In this document: positions 1 to 5,500 of the stretch, piece by piece | Layout: the number at the start of each line of letters is the position of its first letter | Position numbering within the stretch: the first letter of the stretch is position 1 | NCBI GenBank assembly: GCA_031284065.1 | Contig: JAITAP010000006.1 | Span: 1 to 5,500, forward strand | Direction of reading: 5' to 3' | Length of the DNA stretch: 5,500 nucleotides | DNA from: Prevotellaceae bacterium | GTDB taxonomy: Bacteria; Bacteroidota; Bacteroidia; Bacteroidales; UBA932 | Notes under the pieces: model-generated | Database searches by the model: none | Seen by the model: the letters and a program-made list of their open reading frames with translations, nothing else | Told to the model about the DNA's origin: nothing | Made by a program: the position numbers and the translations under genes

Positions 1-1266
1 GCAGGAGGCTATTTTTCCGTCGTGGAGGATGGTTTCAATGCGGTCGCCTTTTTTTGCGGTTTTTGCGCTTTTTAGCAGCGTTCCGTTTATGAGCGTTATG
101 GAGTACCCTCGCCGCAAAATGGTGGCCGGATTTGCCAATTTCAGCTCACTCTCGAGCCTGTCGAGCGTCAGACGCTTGTGGGCAATGCTCTGGATGGCTG
201 CCTGCGACAAGCGTTGCGGCAGGTAGTAGGCAACCCGCTTTTTTTCTTGCTGCAAGTTGTGCTGCGCGTGGGAGTTCAGGTTTTCATGAAGGCGCAGCAA
301 GCTGTGCCGACATTCCGTCAGGATATCGTTCCATTTTTCGGACAGGGCTTCCCGCAAGCGTTCCACTCGTGCGTCTTGCTCTTCCATTTTTCCTATCAGA
401 AATTCGGCGGCGGCCGTAGGGGTTTTCAGGTTGGCGTGCGCCACCATATCCACCACGCTCACGTCGCGGTCGTGCCCGATTCCGGTGATGACGGGCAGCG
501 GAAATTGCGCCACGTTGCTTGCCAGCACGTAGCTGTCGAAGCACGACAGGTCGCTCTGCGACCCGCCGCCGCGCAGTATGGCCACCACGTCAAATTCGGA
601 GGCTCTCCCGTAAACTTGCTCCAGCGCGTTGATGATGGACGGCTCGGCGTCTCTGCCCTGCACGGCGGCCTGAAAGAGCGCGGTGCGAAACGTGTAGCCG
701 TAGCCGTTGTGGTGCAGCTGCTGCATAAAGTCGCCGTACCCGGCGGCGCTTTCGGAGGAGATGATGGCGATGCTTCGCGGCAGGAGTGGCAGCTCCAGCG
801 CACGGTTCATGTCGAACACGCCGTCGGCGCGGAGCTGCTCTATGGTGTTTTTGCGCAGCAACGCCACTTCGCCTACCGTGTACGCCGCGTCAACGTCCAG
901 AATATTCAGCCGCAGCCCGTACAGCTCGTGGTACTGCACCGCCACGCGCACCAGCACTTTCATCCCCTTGCCCAGCTCCATGCCCGTTTCGGAAATAAAG
1001 TAGTCTTTGAGCATCCGGTAAACGTTAGCCCAAATGTTTGCGCTAACCTTTGCCTCAAGTTGCTCGCTGTCGGCGCCTTTCTGCACCAGCTCCAGAAAAC
1101 AGTGCCCCGCCGTCGATTCGCGCAGCTCGTTAATCTCTGCCGTTACCCAGTAGGTAGCGGGCAGAGCGTCTATGGCTTGCTTGACGATTTGCTGAAGCTC
1201 TTTTAGGGATATTGGGGAAGGTTTCAACGGATGGGAGAATTTTGTTTGCTGCGTTTTACTCTTCAA
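1..1266 (-). CDS. xseA: Exodeoxyribonuclease VII large subunit (3' end runs off the window)
   Basis: Catalytic large subunit of exonuclease VII, which with several copies of small XseB degrades single-stranded DNA to oligonucleotides in the cytoplasm. The frame is open from TTG at 1266 to base 1 without a stop (422 codons), so only a short C-terminal tail should be missing. Seen in the sequence: an N-terminal OB-fold DNA-binding part (about residues 38-125, beginning TYWVTAEINELRE), then the nuclease domain with the family hallmarks RGGGS (232-236), SDLxxFD, GIGHDRD (around 264-268) and TPTAAAE (282-288). A charged helical region follows, then the C-terminal RRGYSIT segment (from 385). No frameshift was found on reading the whole frame. 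There is no ATG in a suitable place. TTG 1266 has GGAAGAG just upstream and overlaps the end of the preceding gene. TTG 1227 gives an N-terminus closer to the usual family length. Identity is very secure; the start is uncertain. xseB would be expected beyond the left edge but cannot be seen. Confidence 0.95.
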   Translation of the reverse strand, partial: MKSKTQQTKFSHPLKPSPISLKELQQIVKQAIDALPATYWVTAEINELRESTAGHCFLELVQKGADSEQLEAKVSANIWANVYRMLKDYFISETGMELGKGMKVLVRVAVQYHELYGLRLNILDVDAAYTVGEVALLRKNTIEQLRADGVFDMNRALELPLLPRSIAIISSESAAGYGDFMQQLHHNGYGYTFRTALFQAAVQGRDAEPSIINALEQVYGRASEFDVVAILRGGGSQSDLSCFDSYVLASNVAQFPLPVITGIGHDRDVSVVDMVAHANLKTPTAAAEFLIGKMEEQDARVERLREALSEKWNDILTECRHSLLRLHENLNSHAQHNLQQEKKRVAYYLPQRLSQAAIQSIAHKRLTLDRLESELKLANPATILRRGYSITLINGTLLKSAKTAKKGDRIETILHDGKIASC

Positions 1267-2056
1267 TCATCTCTTCCGGCTCAACAAACTGTCCTTTGTT
1301 GGCCTCCATGCTCTTGAGCAGGTCGGAATTTTCCTTGTCAATAGCGTCTTTGTCCGCCGGCACGCCCTGCACGTATGTGGTTTTTCGTTCCACCGCTCCG
1401 TCGGGTGCGTAAAAAGTCCACTCGCCGGTGCGCACGTTGTCGGTGTAGGCGCCCTCAATGCGTAGTTGTTTTGTGGTGTAGTAGTAGCGCACGCTTCCGT
1501 TTCGCAGCCCTCTGGAAAACATTGCCTCAAAAACAGGGTTGCCCTGCTCGTCCAGCTGCTCGTGGAGCCCCTCCTGCCTGCCGTTTTGGAAGCGTTTGCG
1601 CTCAAAAACTTTCCCGCTCGGGTAGTAGAGCGCCGAAAGTCCGTCCGGCTGCCCATTGCTGTAGTTTTCGCTCATTGTTAGCCTGCCGTCCTTGTAGTAC
1701 TCCCACAGCCCGTGCTTTTTCCTTTCGTTCAGGTAGCGTCCCTTTGCAACCAGCGTGCCGTTGGCGGCAAAAAGTTGCGCCAATGAAGTTTGCCCGTCGT
1801 CAAAGTAGTCAATAAGCGCCATTTTTTTTCCATTCTCGTGGTAGCGCACCAGCAGGCCGCGCGGCTTGTCGTCAACAAAAAAAGCGCGGTAGGCCACCTG
1901 ACCGTTGGGGTATCTTTTTTGCCAGTACCCTTGCTTCTGGTTGTTGCCGTCCACCTGATTGTAAACCGTGTCCGCTGCTTGAGCGGTAGCGGGGGAATTT
2001 GGCAACAGCCAAAAAACAGCCGGACAAACAAGGTAAAATAGCGCTACTTTTTTCAT
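1256..2056 (-). CDS. Exported MORN-variant / YwqK-type repeat protein
   Basis: A 266-residue protein of unknown specific role. Residues 1-27 look like a Sec signal peptide: KK, a hydrophobic core (4-18) and a likely signal peptidase I site after AQA (25-27). C11 is preceded by LV, which does not fit a lipobox, so a lipoprotein is unlikely. The rest is built of about eight repeats of roughly 24 residues, of the form G-x-W/L-x-x-Y-x-x-x-G. Marker glycines stand at 43, 67, 116, 139, 163, 187 and 211, with a degenerate unit around 91. This matches the MORN-variant repeats of proteins usually annotated as YwqK family antitoxin. The last 35 or so residues are acidic and repeat-free. In the Bacteroidota such proteins are common exported proteins, and no toxin-like partner is visible here, so an antitoxin role is not supported. 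It starts 11 bases after the thioesterase stop. Its last codons probably overlap the xseA start, suggesting translational coupling. Confidence 0.85.
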   Translation of the reverse strand: MKKVALFYLVCPAVFWLLPNSPATAQAADTVYNQVDGNNQKQGYWQKRYPNGQVAYRAFFVDDKPRGLLVRYHENGKKMALIDYFDDGQTSLAQLFAANGTLVAKGRYLNERKKHGLWEYYKDGRLTMSENYSNGQPDGLSALYYPSGKVFERKRFQNGRQEGLHEQLDEQGNPVFEAMFSRGLRNGSVRYYYTTKQLRIEGAYTDNVRTGEWTFYAPDGAVERKTTYVQGVPADKDAIDKENSDLLKSMEANKGQFVEPEEMIEE

Positions 2057-2067
2057 GGGTGGCGGGC

Positions 2068-2469
2068 TTACATTTTCTCAAACGCTTCTATTTTGCTTCT
2101 CCACTCCTGCTTTATCGGGATTGATTTTTGCATTGCCTTGCTAAAGCCCGACAGAACGGAGTAGCTGCTTGCGTGCACGTTTCCCGTTTCCGCATTGACA
2201 ATTTCCTGCCGCATTTTGATGCTTCGTTCGCCAATACCCGTTACGCCGGTGCGCACGGCAATGGCGTCTTTCAGGCGGGTTTGCTCCTTGTAGTCGGCCT
2301 CCGCGTGCACAAGTATCACCGTTTCGTCGTGCAGCTCAAAGTCGTCCGCAAACAGCCGGTGCAGGTAGTCCATGCGCCCCACGTCAAAGTAGCTCCAGTA
2401 CACGGAGTTGTTCACGTGCCCAAAGCTGTCAACGTCGCTAAACCGTATTTGAACAGGCGTTGTGAGCAT
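2068..2469 (-). CDS. Hotdog-fold acyl-CoA thioesterase (4HBT / YbgC-like)
   Basis: A 133-residue single-domain protein, the normal size for the 4-hydroxybenzoyl-CoA thioesterase family, which hydrolyses acyl-CoA or acyl-ACP thioesters in the cytoplasm. The N-terminus carries the family signature RFSDVDSFGHVNN (residues 9-21). D14 aligns with the catalytic Asp of the Pseudomonas 4HBT type, and G17-H18-V19-N20 form the conserved turn before the long hotdog helix (about 21-40). The central segment HAEADYKEQTRLKD is the typical first strand of the sheet. No signal peptide or membrane segment is seen. The ATG lies only 2 bases after the rnc stop, so translation is probably coupled. Its place behind acpP-fabF suggests a link to fatty-acid or acyl-chain metabolism, but the true substrate cannot be read from the sequence. 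The family call is secure; substrate and gene name are not. Confidence 0.88.
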   Translation of the reverse strand: MLTTPVQIRFSDVDSFGHVNNSVYWSYFDVGRMDYLHRLFADDFELHDETVILVHAEADYKEQTRLKDAIAVRTGVTGIGERSIKMRQEIVNAETGNVHASSYSVLSGFSKAMQKSIPIKQEWRSKIEAFEKM

Positions 2470-2471
2470 GG

Positions 2472-3242
2472 CTATGAGCGCTTTGCGGAGAACGCCGCGT
2501 ACGCTTTTTCGGCGGCGCGTTGCTCGGCCTCTTTTTTCGACATGCCGTTGCCCTCGCCCGCAACCTCGCCGTCAATCCGGAGCGTGCAGGTGAACAGCAT
2601 GTGAGACTTGTCTTTGCTTGGCTGGCTTACGGTTTCAAACACGGCAAGCTTGCCTCGCTTCTGCACCACCTCCAGCAGGCGACTCTTGAAGTCGAACTCC
2701 CGCTTGACCAAATCGTCAATGTTTACGTAGGGTAGCAACATGCGGTTGATAAATACTTCCCGTGCGCGTGCGTAGCCTTTATCCAGATATACGGCTCCCA
2801 TCAGCGCCTCCAGCGAGTTGCCCAAAATATTTTTTGCCGAAGAGTTGCGCAGCTTTGCCTTTACAAACCGCGCCAATTCCAGCTGCTGCGCCAACTTTTC
2901 CAGCGCCTCGCGCCCCACGATTTTTGAGCGCACCTGCGTCAAAAAGCCTTCGCGCTTGTTGGAAAACTTGTTGTAGAGGTACTCCGAAACGATAATTTCG
3001 AGCACGGCGTCGCCCAGAAACTCCAGACGCTCGTTATGCTCCGTTGGCTTGACGTAGTAGCGCCTGTGGGGATGCTGATGCACGTTGCGGACGGAGCTGT
3101 GCGTAAACGCTTGGCGGTACAGCTCAAGCTGCTTTGGGGCGTAGCCCAGCACATTTTTTAGAGACGTGCAAAACAACTCGTCCTCGCTCTTCGGGGAGCG
3201 GGAAAGGTACTTTTTTGCGTGTTGAAACAGGTGAGAAAACAA
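2472..3242 (-). CDS. rnc: Ribonuclease III
   Basis: Double-stranded-RNA endonuclease that processes rRNA precursors and structured mRNAs, acting as a cytoplasmic homodimer. With 256 residues it is longer than E. coli RNase III (226), through an N-terminal extension of about 25-30 residues and a His/Arg-rich insertion (HQHPHRR, about 55-61). The signature NERLEFLGD is at 70-78, giving E71, E74 and D78 as counterparts of E. coli E38, E41 and D45. E98 matches E65 and E145 matches the essential E117. The position matching E. coli D114 is N142 (GNSLEAL). A typical dsRNA-binding domain occupies about 183-252 (FDFKSRLLE, then GMSKKEAEQRAAEKA). The start must be non-ATG: TTG at 3242 is the first usual start codon after the in-frame TAG that also ends fabF, and the first internal Met is residue 148. 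The gene lies 12 bases after fabF and 2 bases before the thioesterase gene. Identity is certain. Confidence 0.97.
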   Translation of the reverse strand: MFSHLFQHAKKYLSRSPKSEDELFCTSLKNVLGYAPKQLELYRQAFTHSSVRNVHQHPHRRYYVKPTEHNERLEFLGDAVLEIIVSEYLYNKFSNKREGFLTQVRSKIVGREALEKLAQQLELARFVKAKLRNSSAKNILGNSLEALMGAVYLDKGYARAREVFINRMLLPYVNIDDLVKREFDFKSRLLEVVQKRGKLAVFETVSQPSKDKSHMLFTCTLRIDGEVAGEGNGMSKKEAEQRAAEKAYAAFSAKRS

Positions 3243-3254
3243 AATATTGATTGA

Positions 3255-4511
3255 CTAAATACGCTTAAAAATTACCGACGCATTGTGCCCTCCGAAGCCG
3301 AACGTGTTGCTCAGGGCAACCTTCACGTCGCGCTTTTGCGCCACGTTCAACGTCAGGTTCAGGCGAGGGTCAAACGCCGGATCTAAATTCTGATTATTAA
3401 TGGTAGGAGGTATTATCCCCCTTTGTATGGCGCAAATGCACGCCAGCGCTTCTACTGCGCCGGTTGCGCCCAGCAGGTGTCCCGTCATCGATTTGGTGGA
3501 GCTGATGTTGAGCTTGTAGGCATGGTCGCCAAACACTTTTTCTACAGCCCTTATCTCTGCAATATCGCCCACCGGCGTAGAGGTGCCGTGCACGTTAATG
3601 TAGTCCACCTCTTCGGGCTTTAGGCCTGCTTCGTCGAGCGCTCGCTTCATTGCGTTGGCAGCGCCCAAGCCTTCGGGGTGAGATGCGGTAAGGTGGTAAG
3701 CGTCGGCAGTCATGCCGCCGCCTACTATTTCCGCGTAAATTTTTGCTCCACGCGCTTTTGCGTGTTCATACTCCTCCAGCATAAGCCCTGCGCCTCCCTC
3801 GCCCATTACAAACCCATCGCGGGTTTTGTCGAATGGACGGGAAGCGGTGGCGTAGTTGTCGTTGTTGGTTGAGAGCGCTTGCGCAGAGTTGAACCCGCCC
3901 ATGGCAGCCTCGTTGATAGGCGCCTCCGAGCCTCCGGCAATAATTGCCTTCGCTTTTCCCAAGCGAATGAGGTTAAATGCGTCTATCATGGCGTGATTTG
4001 ATGAGGCGCAAGCCGACACTGTGGCGTAGTTTGGGCCGCGAAGCCCATACTTCATGGATATTTGCCCTGCGGCAATATCTGCAATCATTTTCGGCACAAA
4101 AAACGGATTGAAACGGGGGGTGCCATCGCCTTTGGCAAAGTCTCTTACCTCCTCAAAGAAAGTGCGAATACCCCCTATCCCCGAAGCCCACACAACGCCA
4201 ACCTCATCGTGGTCAACTACCGATAAATCCATCCCCGACGACTTGATAACTTCGCAGGCGGCAATCATTGCAAATTGCGTGTACGGGTCTAACTTGCGAG
4301 CCTCTTTTCGTTCTATGGCGTCGGTATGCTGTGCAACATCAAAGTTTTTTACTTCGCAGGCAAATTTTGTTTTAAAGTTTGAGGCGTCGAAACGCGTAAT
4401 AGGCGCAGCTCCGCTCACTCCTTTCAGCAGATTGTCGAAAAATTCGCCAACTGTTTTACCCAAAGGGTTGATAGTACCCATTCCTGTTACAACGACTCTT
4501 TTTAACTCCAT
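3255..4511 (-). CDS. fabF: 3-oxoacyl-[acyl-carrier-protein] synthase II
   Basis: Beta-ketoacyl-ACP synthase II condenses malonyl-ACP with a growing acyl-ACP in each elongation round of type II fatty-acid synthesis; it is a cytoplasmic homodimeric thiolase-fold enzyme. I take the start at ATG 4511, giving 418 residues beginning MELKRVVVTG; a GTG lies one codon upstream and is less likely. In this numbering the nucleophile is C168 in SACASSNHA, the catalytic histidines are H308 (NVHGTSTPVGD) and H345 (KSMTGHLLGATG), and the conserved lysine is K340. The Gly-rich C-terminal GFGGHNASV segment is also present. Length and all catalytic residues are normal, so the enzyme should be active. It follows acpP after 49 bases. 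That spacer holds a seven-T run on the coding strand but no convincing stem before it, so I do not call a terminator there. The next gene, rnc, begins 12 bases downstream. Confidence 0.98.
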   Translation of the reverse strand: MELKRVVVTGMGTINPLGKTVGEFFDNLLKGVSGAAPITRFDASNFKTKFACEVKNFDVAQHTDAIERKEARKLDPYTQFAMIAACEVIKSSGMDLSVVDHDEVGVVWASGIGGIRTFFEEVRDFAKGDGTPRFNPFFVPKMIADIAAGQISMKYGLRGPNYATVSACASSNHAMIDAFNLIRLGKAKAIIAGGSEAPINEAAMGGFNSAQALSTNNDNYATASRPFDKTRDGFVMGEGGAGLMLEEYEHAKARGAKIYAEIVGGGMTADAYHLTASHPEGLGAANAMKRALDEAGLKPEEVDYINVHGTSTPVGDIAEIRAVEKVFGDHAYKLNISSTKSMTGHLLGATGAVEALACICAIQRGIIPPTINNQNLDPAFDPRLNLTLNVAQKRDVKVALSNTFGFGGHNASVIFKRI

Positions 4512-4560
4512 CACTTCTCAAAAAATTTGGTTTGCAAAAAAACAATCTCGAAACGCTCTA

Positions 4561-4800
4561 CTACTTGCTGCTTGCCCTTTCAATGTATGAAACGGCGTCG
4601 CCAACGTTGACGATTTTTTCGGTATCCTCATCGGGGATGGAAACACCAAACTCTTTTTCAAACTCCATAATGAGTTCTACCGTATCCAGCGAATCTGCGC
4701 CAAGGTCATTGGTAAAGGTTGCGGTAGGTGTTACCTCTGCCTCATCAACGCCAAGCTTGTCAACAATAATCGCTTTCACTTTTGCTGCTACATCTGCCAT
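4561..4800 (-). CDS. acpP: Acyl carrier protein
   Basis: A small acidic carrier of 79 residues, which holds growing fatty-acyl chains on a 4'-phosphopantetheine arm and hands them to FabF and other Fab enzymes in the cytoplasm. The attachment site is S37 in the canonical GADSLDTVEL motif. The flanking acidic recognition helix (EL, EFEKEFG) and the third-helix segment (IPDEDTEKIVNVGDAVSYI) are also standard. Length matches the usual 75-80 residues. The ATG at 4800 is preceded by GAGAATT, at most a weak Shine-Dalgarno, as is common in Bacteroidota. It is the first gene of the minus-strand operon, with a TAnnTTTG box about 87 bases upstream. Being promoter-proximal suits its need for high abundance. 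Confidence 0.98.
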   Translation of the reverse strand: MADVAAKVKAIIVDKLGVDEAEVTPTATFTNDLGADSLDTVELIMEFEKEFGVSIPDEDTEKIVNVGDAVSYIERASSK

Positions 4801-4882
4801 AATTCTCGATTTTAGTTAGTAATTTAAAATTAAAAATACGAATTGCTATAGGTACCAAAATGGCGACCTTAAAAAAAAAGTC
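4801..4882 (-). promoter_or_regulatory. Predicted acpP 5' leader
   Basis: If transcription starts 5-6 bases after the TAnnTTTG box, near 4882-4881, the acpP mRNA has a leader of about 80 nt. It would begin GAC followed by nine U (template A-run at 4871-4879). It then contains a weak hairpin at 4868-4851, with GGU pairing ACC and CCA pairing UGG around a short U loop. The remainder down to the ATG is A/U-rich and looks unstructured. No known riboswitch or ribosomal-protein leader motif was recognised. The start point is inferred from the consensus only. Confidence 0.35.
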
Positions 4883-4886
4883 GGTA

Positions 4887-4894
4887 CAAAAGTA
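4887..4894 (-). promoter_or_regulatory. Predicted -7 promoter element for acpP operon
   Basis: On the minus strand this reads TACTTTTG, an exact match to the Bacteroidota -7 consensus TAnnTTTG, within TATACTTTTG. It points toward acpP and lies about 87 bases upstream of its ATG. No TTG or TTTG -33 element stands at the expected distance. I found no other TAnnTTTG match on this strand across the downstream genes when scanning by eye, consistent with one main operon promoter. Confidence 0.55.
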
Positions 4895-4916
4895 TAAACT
4901 TATTCCATAGTTTTTA

Positions 4917-4924
4917 TACTTTTG
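4917..4924 (+). promoter_or_regulatory. Predicted -7 promoter element for purN
   Basis: Plus-strand TACTTTTG, again an exact TAnnTTTG match inside TATACTTTTG. It lies 22 bases before the first possible purN ATG (4947) and 40 before the preferred one (4965). A start near 4928-4930 would give a short leader of about 17-37 nt. No clear -33 element is seen: that position is occupied by the opposing acpP -7 box. Confidence 0.5.
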
Positions 4925-4964
4925 AGCAACTTTTTATCAGCTAAAAATGCCAAAAACACTAATG

Positions 4965-5500
4965 ATGAACAACATAGCCATATTCGCATCGGGCTCCGGC
5001 ACCAACGCCGAGAACCTCATCCGGTACTTCAACCACGCAGGGCAAAGCAATGCCCGCGTAAAGGTACTTTTGTCCAATAACCCAGATGCTTACGCTATCA
5101 CCAGAGCGGCTAATTTGGGGGTTTTTTCGCGAATTTTCGGCCGAAATGAGCTGTACGGCTCCGACGTCATTTTGCAGGAGCTGCGGCAGCAAAAAATCGA
5201 CCTGATTGTGCTCGCCGGCTTCCTGTGGCTAATGCCGGAAAATATGGTGGCCGCGTTTCGGCGCAGAATCGTGAATATTCACCCCGCGCTGCTGCCCAAG
5301 TACGGCGGCAAGGGAATGTACGGCATGAACGTGCACCGCGCCGTAAAGGCGGCGGGAGAGCGCGAAACGGGCATCACCATCCACTACGTAAACGCCGAGT
5401 ACGACAAGGGCGACGTTATTTTTCAGGCTACCTGCCCCGTCTGCCCCGACGACGCCCCCGACGATATTGCCGCAAAAATCCACCTGCTGGAGCAACAGCA
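4965..5500 (+). CDS. purN: Phosphoribosylglycinamide formyltransferase (GAR transformylase, 3' end runs off the window)
   Basis: Transfers a formyl group from 10-formyltetrahydrofolate to glycinamide ribonucleotide, the third step of purine synthesis, in the cytoplasm. The 178 codons visible cover nearly all of a Bacteroidota-length PurN (about 185-190 residues). Seen with ATG 4965 as residue 1: the phosphate-binding loop GSGTN (10-14), the catalytic N104 and H106 in VNIHPALLPKYGG, and D147 in the closing signature GITIHYVNAEYDKGD. Two further in-frame ATGs, at 4947 and 4962, would add six or one residues. ATG 4965 is preferred because MNNIAIFASGSGTN matches the usual family N-terminus, but 4947 is not excluded; an in-frame TGA at 4923-4925 bounds the choice. 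No Shine-Dalgarno is evident; the upstream region is A-rich. It is divergent from acpP and shares the symmetric promoter region with it. Confidence 0.96.
   Translation, partial: MNNIAIFASGSGTNAENLIRYFNHAGQSNARVKVLLSNNPDAYAITRAANLGVFSRIFGRNELYGSDVILQELRQQKIDLIVLAGFLWLMPENMVAAFRRRIVNIHPALLPKYGGKGMYGMNVHRAVKAAGERETGITIHYVNAEYDKGDVIFQATCPVCPDDAPDDIAAKIHLLEQQ

Larger units (their letters stand above)
4887..4924. repeat. Inverted repeat joining the two divergent promoters
   Basis: The left arm CAAAAGTATAAACT (4887-4900) is the reverse complement of the right arm AGTTTTTATACTTTTG (4909-4924), apart from two extra T in the right arm. The centre is the 8-base TATTCCAT. Each arm holds one -7 box, facing away from the centre. 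The symmetry could mark a dimeric regulator's operator, or simply two copies of the same promoter sequence placed back to back. Confidence 0.8.

Noticed and set aside
178..1206. A 342-codon open frame on the plus strand opposite xseA
   Set aside because: The minus-strand frame here is an unmistakable XseA with all family motifs. The plus-strand translation is low-complexity, rich in V, H, Q and R, with no recognisable domain; it is a by-product of the G/C-rich codon use of xseA.
1335..1940. Possible tandem DNA repeats in the repeat-protein gene
   Set aside because: The 24-residue periodicity is visible only at protein level; the nucleotide copies have diverged and no direct DNA repeat stands out.
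1256..2056. A YwqJ/YwqK-like toxin-antitoxin pair
   Set aside because: Only the repeat protein is present. It carries a signal peptide, and both neighbours are ordinary enzymes with no toxin domain.
4512..4560. A terminator or internal promoter between acpP and fabF
   Set aside because: There is a seven-T run on the coding strand but no stable stem before it, and no TAnnTTTG match; it is best left as an ordinary spacer.
4866..4886. A terminator at the A9 run (GCGACCTT, A-run, GTCGG)
   Set aside because: The possible stem is only about four pairs plus a mismatch, and the run lies just inside the predicted start of acpP rather than after any gene.
4959..5192. Open frames on the minus strand opposite purN (also 5229-5495)
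   Set aside because: The plus-strand frame is a clear PurN with its phosphate loop and catalytic residues; the opposite frames have no recognisable domain.
1..5500. Mobile element, CRISPR array, defence island, tRNA or rRNA
   Set aside because: All genes are recognisable and closely packed. No transposase, integrase, spaced repeats or RNA-gene sequence was seen on either strand.

Overview
The window looks like a stretch of core chromosome from a member of the Bacteroidota, most likely Bacteroidales. Three things point there. The gene order purN / acpP-fabF-rnc, with purN divergent, is the one I recall from Bacteroides-type genomes. The XseA and FabF sequences read like Bacteroidales versions. 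The promoter-like boxes between purN and acpP match the Bacteroidota -7 consensus TAnnTTTG rather than a sigma70 -35/-10 pair. Species cannot be named from the sequence alone.

Layout: six genes lie head to tail on the minus strand. In order of transcription they are acpP (acyl carrier protein), fabF (beta-ketoacyl-ACP synthase II), rnc (RNase III), a hotdog-fold acyl-CoA thioesterase, an exported MORN/YwqK-repeat protein, and xseA (exonuclease VII large subunit, whose last residues run off the left edge). Spacers are 49, 12, 2 and 11 bases, and the last pair overlaps by about 11 bases if xseA starts at its upstream TTG. This reads as one operon. On the right, purN (glycinamide ribonucleotide formyltransferase) is transcribed the other way and runs off the right edge.

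The only sizeable non-coding stretch is the 164-base gap between acpP and purN (4801-4964). It holds a near-perfect inverted repeat whose two arms each carry TATACTTTTG, so each arm offers a -7 box for one of the two divergent genes. The predicted acpP transcript would begin almost directly into a run of nine U and have a leader of about 80 nt.

How the genes work together: AcpP and FabF form the elongation core of fatty-acid synthesis, and the thioesterase probably acts on acyl thioesters. RNase III and exonuclease VII are nucleases of RNA and DNA metabolism, and PurN supplies purines. Grouping lipid, RNA and purine genes here is likely growth-linked co-expression rather than one pathway. The repeat protein is the only member without a clear housekeeping role. 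I see no mobile element, CRISPR array, tRNA, rRNA or defence system, and no convincing undescribed system. The points worth a second look are the symmetric divergent promoter, the T-run at the predicted acpP start, the forced non-ATG starts of rnc and xseA, an Asn at a metal-site position of RNase III, and the exported repeat protein inside a housekeeping operon.
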